5,638 bases of DNA, from the NCBI GenBank assembly GCA_023300365.1, contig JALZWD010000238.1, positions 1 through 5,638 of the forward strand, in the 5' to 3' direction. The position numbers and the translations under genes are program-made. Under the pieces are notes generated by a model. That model was given only the letters and a program-made list of their open reading frames with translations. It made no database searches and had not been told where the DNA came from. The stretch comes from Flavimaricola sp. (GTDB lineage Bacteria > Pseudomonadota > Alphaproteobacteria > Rhodobacterales > Rhodobacteraceae). Positions 4,987-5,638 of the stretch are shown piece after piece (positions within the stretch are counted from its first letter, which is position 1; every line of letters starts with the position of its first letter).

Positions 4987-5517
4987 TCACTGCTTGGTGA
5001 CTTGGGTGTATTCCAATTCAACCGGCGTAGCGCGGCCAAAGATTGAGACGGTGACCTTCAGGCGCTGATTATCATCATCAACTTCTTCAACCATACCGTC
5101 GAAGTCCTCAAACGGACCTTCGTTAACCTTCACCTTCTCACCCACTTCAAAGTGGATCAGCGTCCGTGGCGCCTCTTGGCCCTCTTCAACGCGACCGAGG
5201 ATTGATTGAACCTCGGCGTCGCGCATCGGCATCGGGCGCCCCTGCGGCCCCAAAAACCCAGTGACCCGGTTGATCGACGACACAAGGTGATACCCCTCGT
5301 CCGACATCTCCATGTGCACCAGCACATATCCCGGCATAAAACGGCGCTCGGCTTGGACCTTTTTGCCACGCCGGATCTCAATCACTTCCTCTGTCGGGAC
5401 AAGCACTTCGTCGATCTGGTCACCCAGCTCTTGCTCTTCTACTTTGGTGCGAATTTGTTCGGCGATCTTCTTCTCGAAGTTCGACAGCACGCTTACCGAA
5501 TACCAACGTTTTGCCAT
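4987..5517 (-). CDS. nusG: Transcription termination/antitermination factor NusG
   Basis: NusG binds the RNA polymerase clamp through its NGN domain, and Rho or ribosomal protein S10 through its KOW domain, so it affects elongation, Rho termination and coupling to translation. The 176-residue product starts MAKRWYSVSVLSNFEKKIAE, a standard NGN start. It contains GYVLVHMEMSDEGYHLV and VTGFLGPQGRPMPM in the NGN domain (1 to about 115). The KOW domain (about 123-176) has GEKVKVNEGPFEDFDGMVEEV and SIFGRATPVELEYTQV. The frame is open 39 codons further upstream, but homology begins at ATG 5517, and AAGGTGG lies just before it. secE is expected upstream, beyond the right edge. rplK follows after 201 bp. 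Confidence 0.98.
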   Translation of the reverse strand: MAKRWYSVSVLSNFEKKIAEQIRTKVEEQELGDQIDEVLVPTEEVIEIRRGKKVQAERRFMPGYVLVHMEMSDEGYHLVSSINRVTGFLGPQGRPMPMRDAEVQSILGRVEEGQEAPRTLIHFEVGEKVKVNEGPFEDFDGMVEEVDDDNQRLKVTVSIFGRATPVELEYTQVTKQ

Positions 5518-5597
5518 GTCGATCGCCACCTTGCCCGCATCAACCCGAACCGGGCCGAAATTGTTCCAATCTGTCAGATGCCTCGTGCACCCGCCCG

Positions 5598-5631
5598 AAA
5601 AATAAAAATCGGCGCGCAACTCGATTCGCCG
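5598..5631 (-). terminator. Terminator-like hairpin upstream of nusG
   Basis: On the coding strand CGGCG (5631-5627) pairs with CGCCG (5614-5610) across a 12-nt loop. It is followed by A, five Ts, A and five Ts (to 5598). The stem is short, so efficiency may be low. It would sit between secE and nusG if the usual order holds. The other bases from 5518 to 5597 show no gene and no clear promoter. Confidence 0.35.
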
Positions 5632-5638
5632 CACGCCT

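Noticed and set aside
5515..5634. 39-codon N-terminal extension of NusG
   Set aside because: NusG homology starts at ATG 5517, and the extension includes the terminator-like region and matches no NusG N-terminus I know.

Overview
This window is a stretch of the conserved nusG–ribosomal protein–RNA polymerase locus of an alphaproteobacterium. The protein sequences point to the Rhodobacterales (Roseobacter-like marine Rhodobacteraceae). The evidence is the RpoB N-terminus ([20 protein letters not shown]), the L10 tail with a repeated GAPASNIA motif, the L11 linker [11 protein letters not shown], and the gene order. The assignment is by recognition, not by a search.

On the minus strand, read from the right edge, the order is: a secE-proximal spacer with a terminator-like hairpin; nusG (4987-5517); a 201-bp leader with three hairpins; rplK (4342-4785); and rplA (3640-4341), whose ATG directly follows the rplK stop. 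The core cluster then stops at two terminators (3482-3606), one of which works in both directions. A plus-strand gene for a DcaP-like trimeric outer-membrane porin (2271-3413) follows, pointing towards rplA. An 853-bp divergent intergenic region (1418-2270) separates the porin start from rplJ. The minus-strand cluster then resumes with rplJ (905-1417, GTG start), rplL (455-829) and the first 47 codons of rpoB (143 to the left edge). An intrinsic terminator or attenuator lies between rplL and rpoB.

Functionally, NusG couples transcription to Rho and ribosomes. L11 and L1 build the GTPase-centre base and the L1 stalk, L10 and L12 build the L12 stalk, and RpoB is the polymerase beta subunit. The sequence shows several likely control points: hairpins before rplK (candidate L1 feedback site), a structured rplJ leader that can pair with the rplJ ribosome-binding site (candidate L10 feedback), and a terminator before rpoB. 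The most unusual item is the porin gene, which breaks the usual L11/L1–L10/L12 arrangement into two separately transcribed parts. I found no mobile elements, CRISPR arrays, tRNA or rRNA genes, and no clear new multi-gene system.
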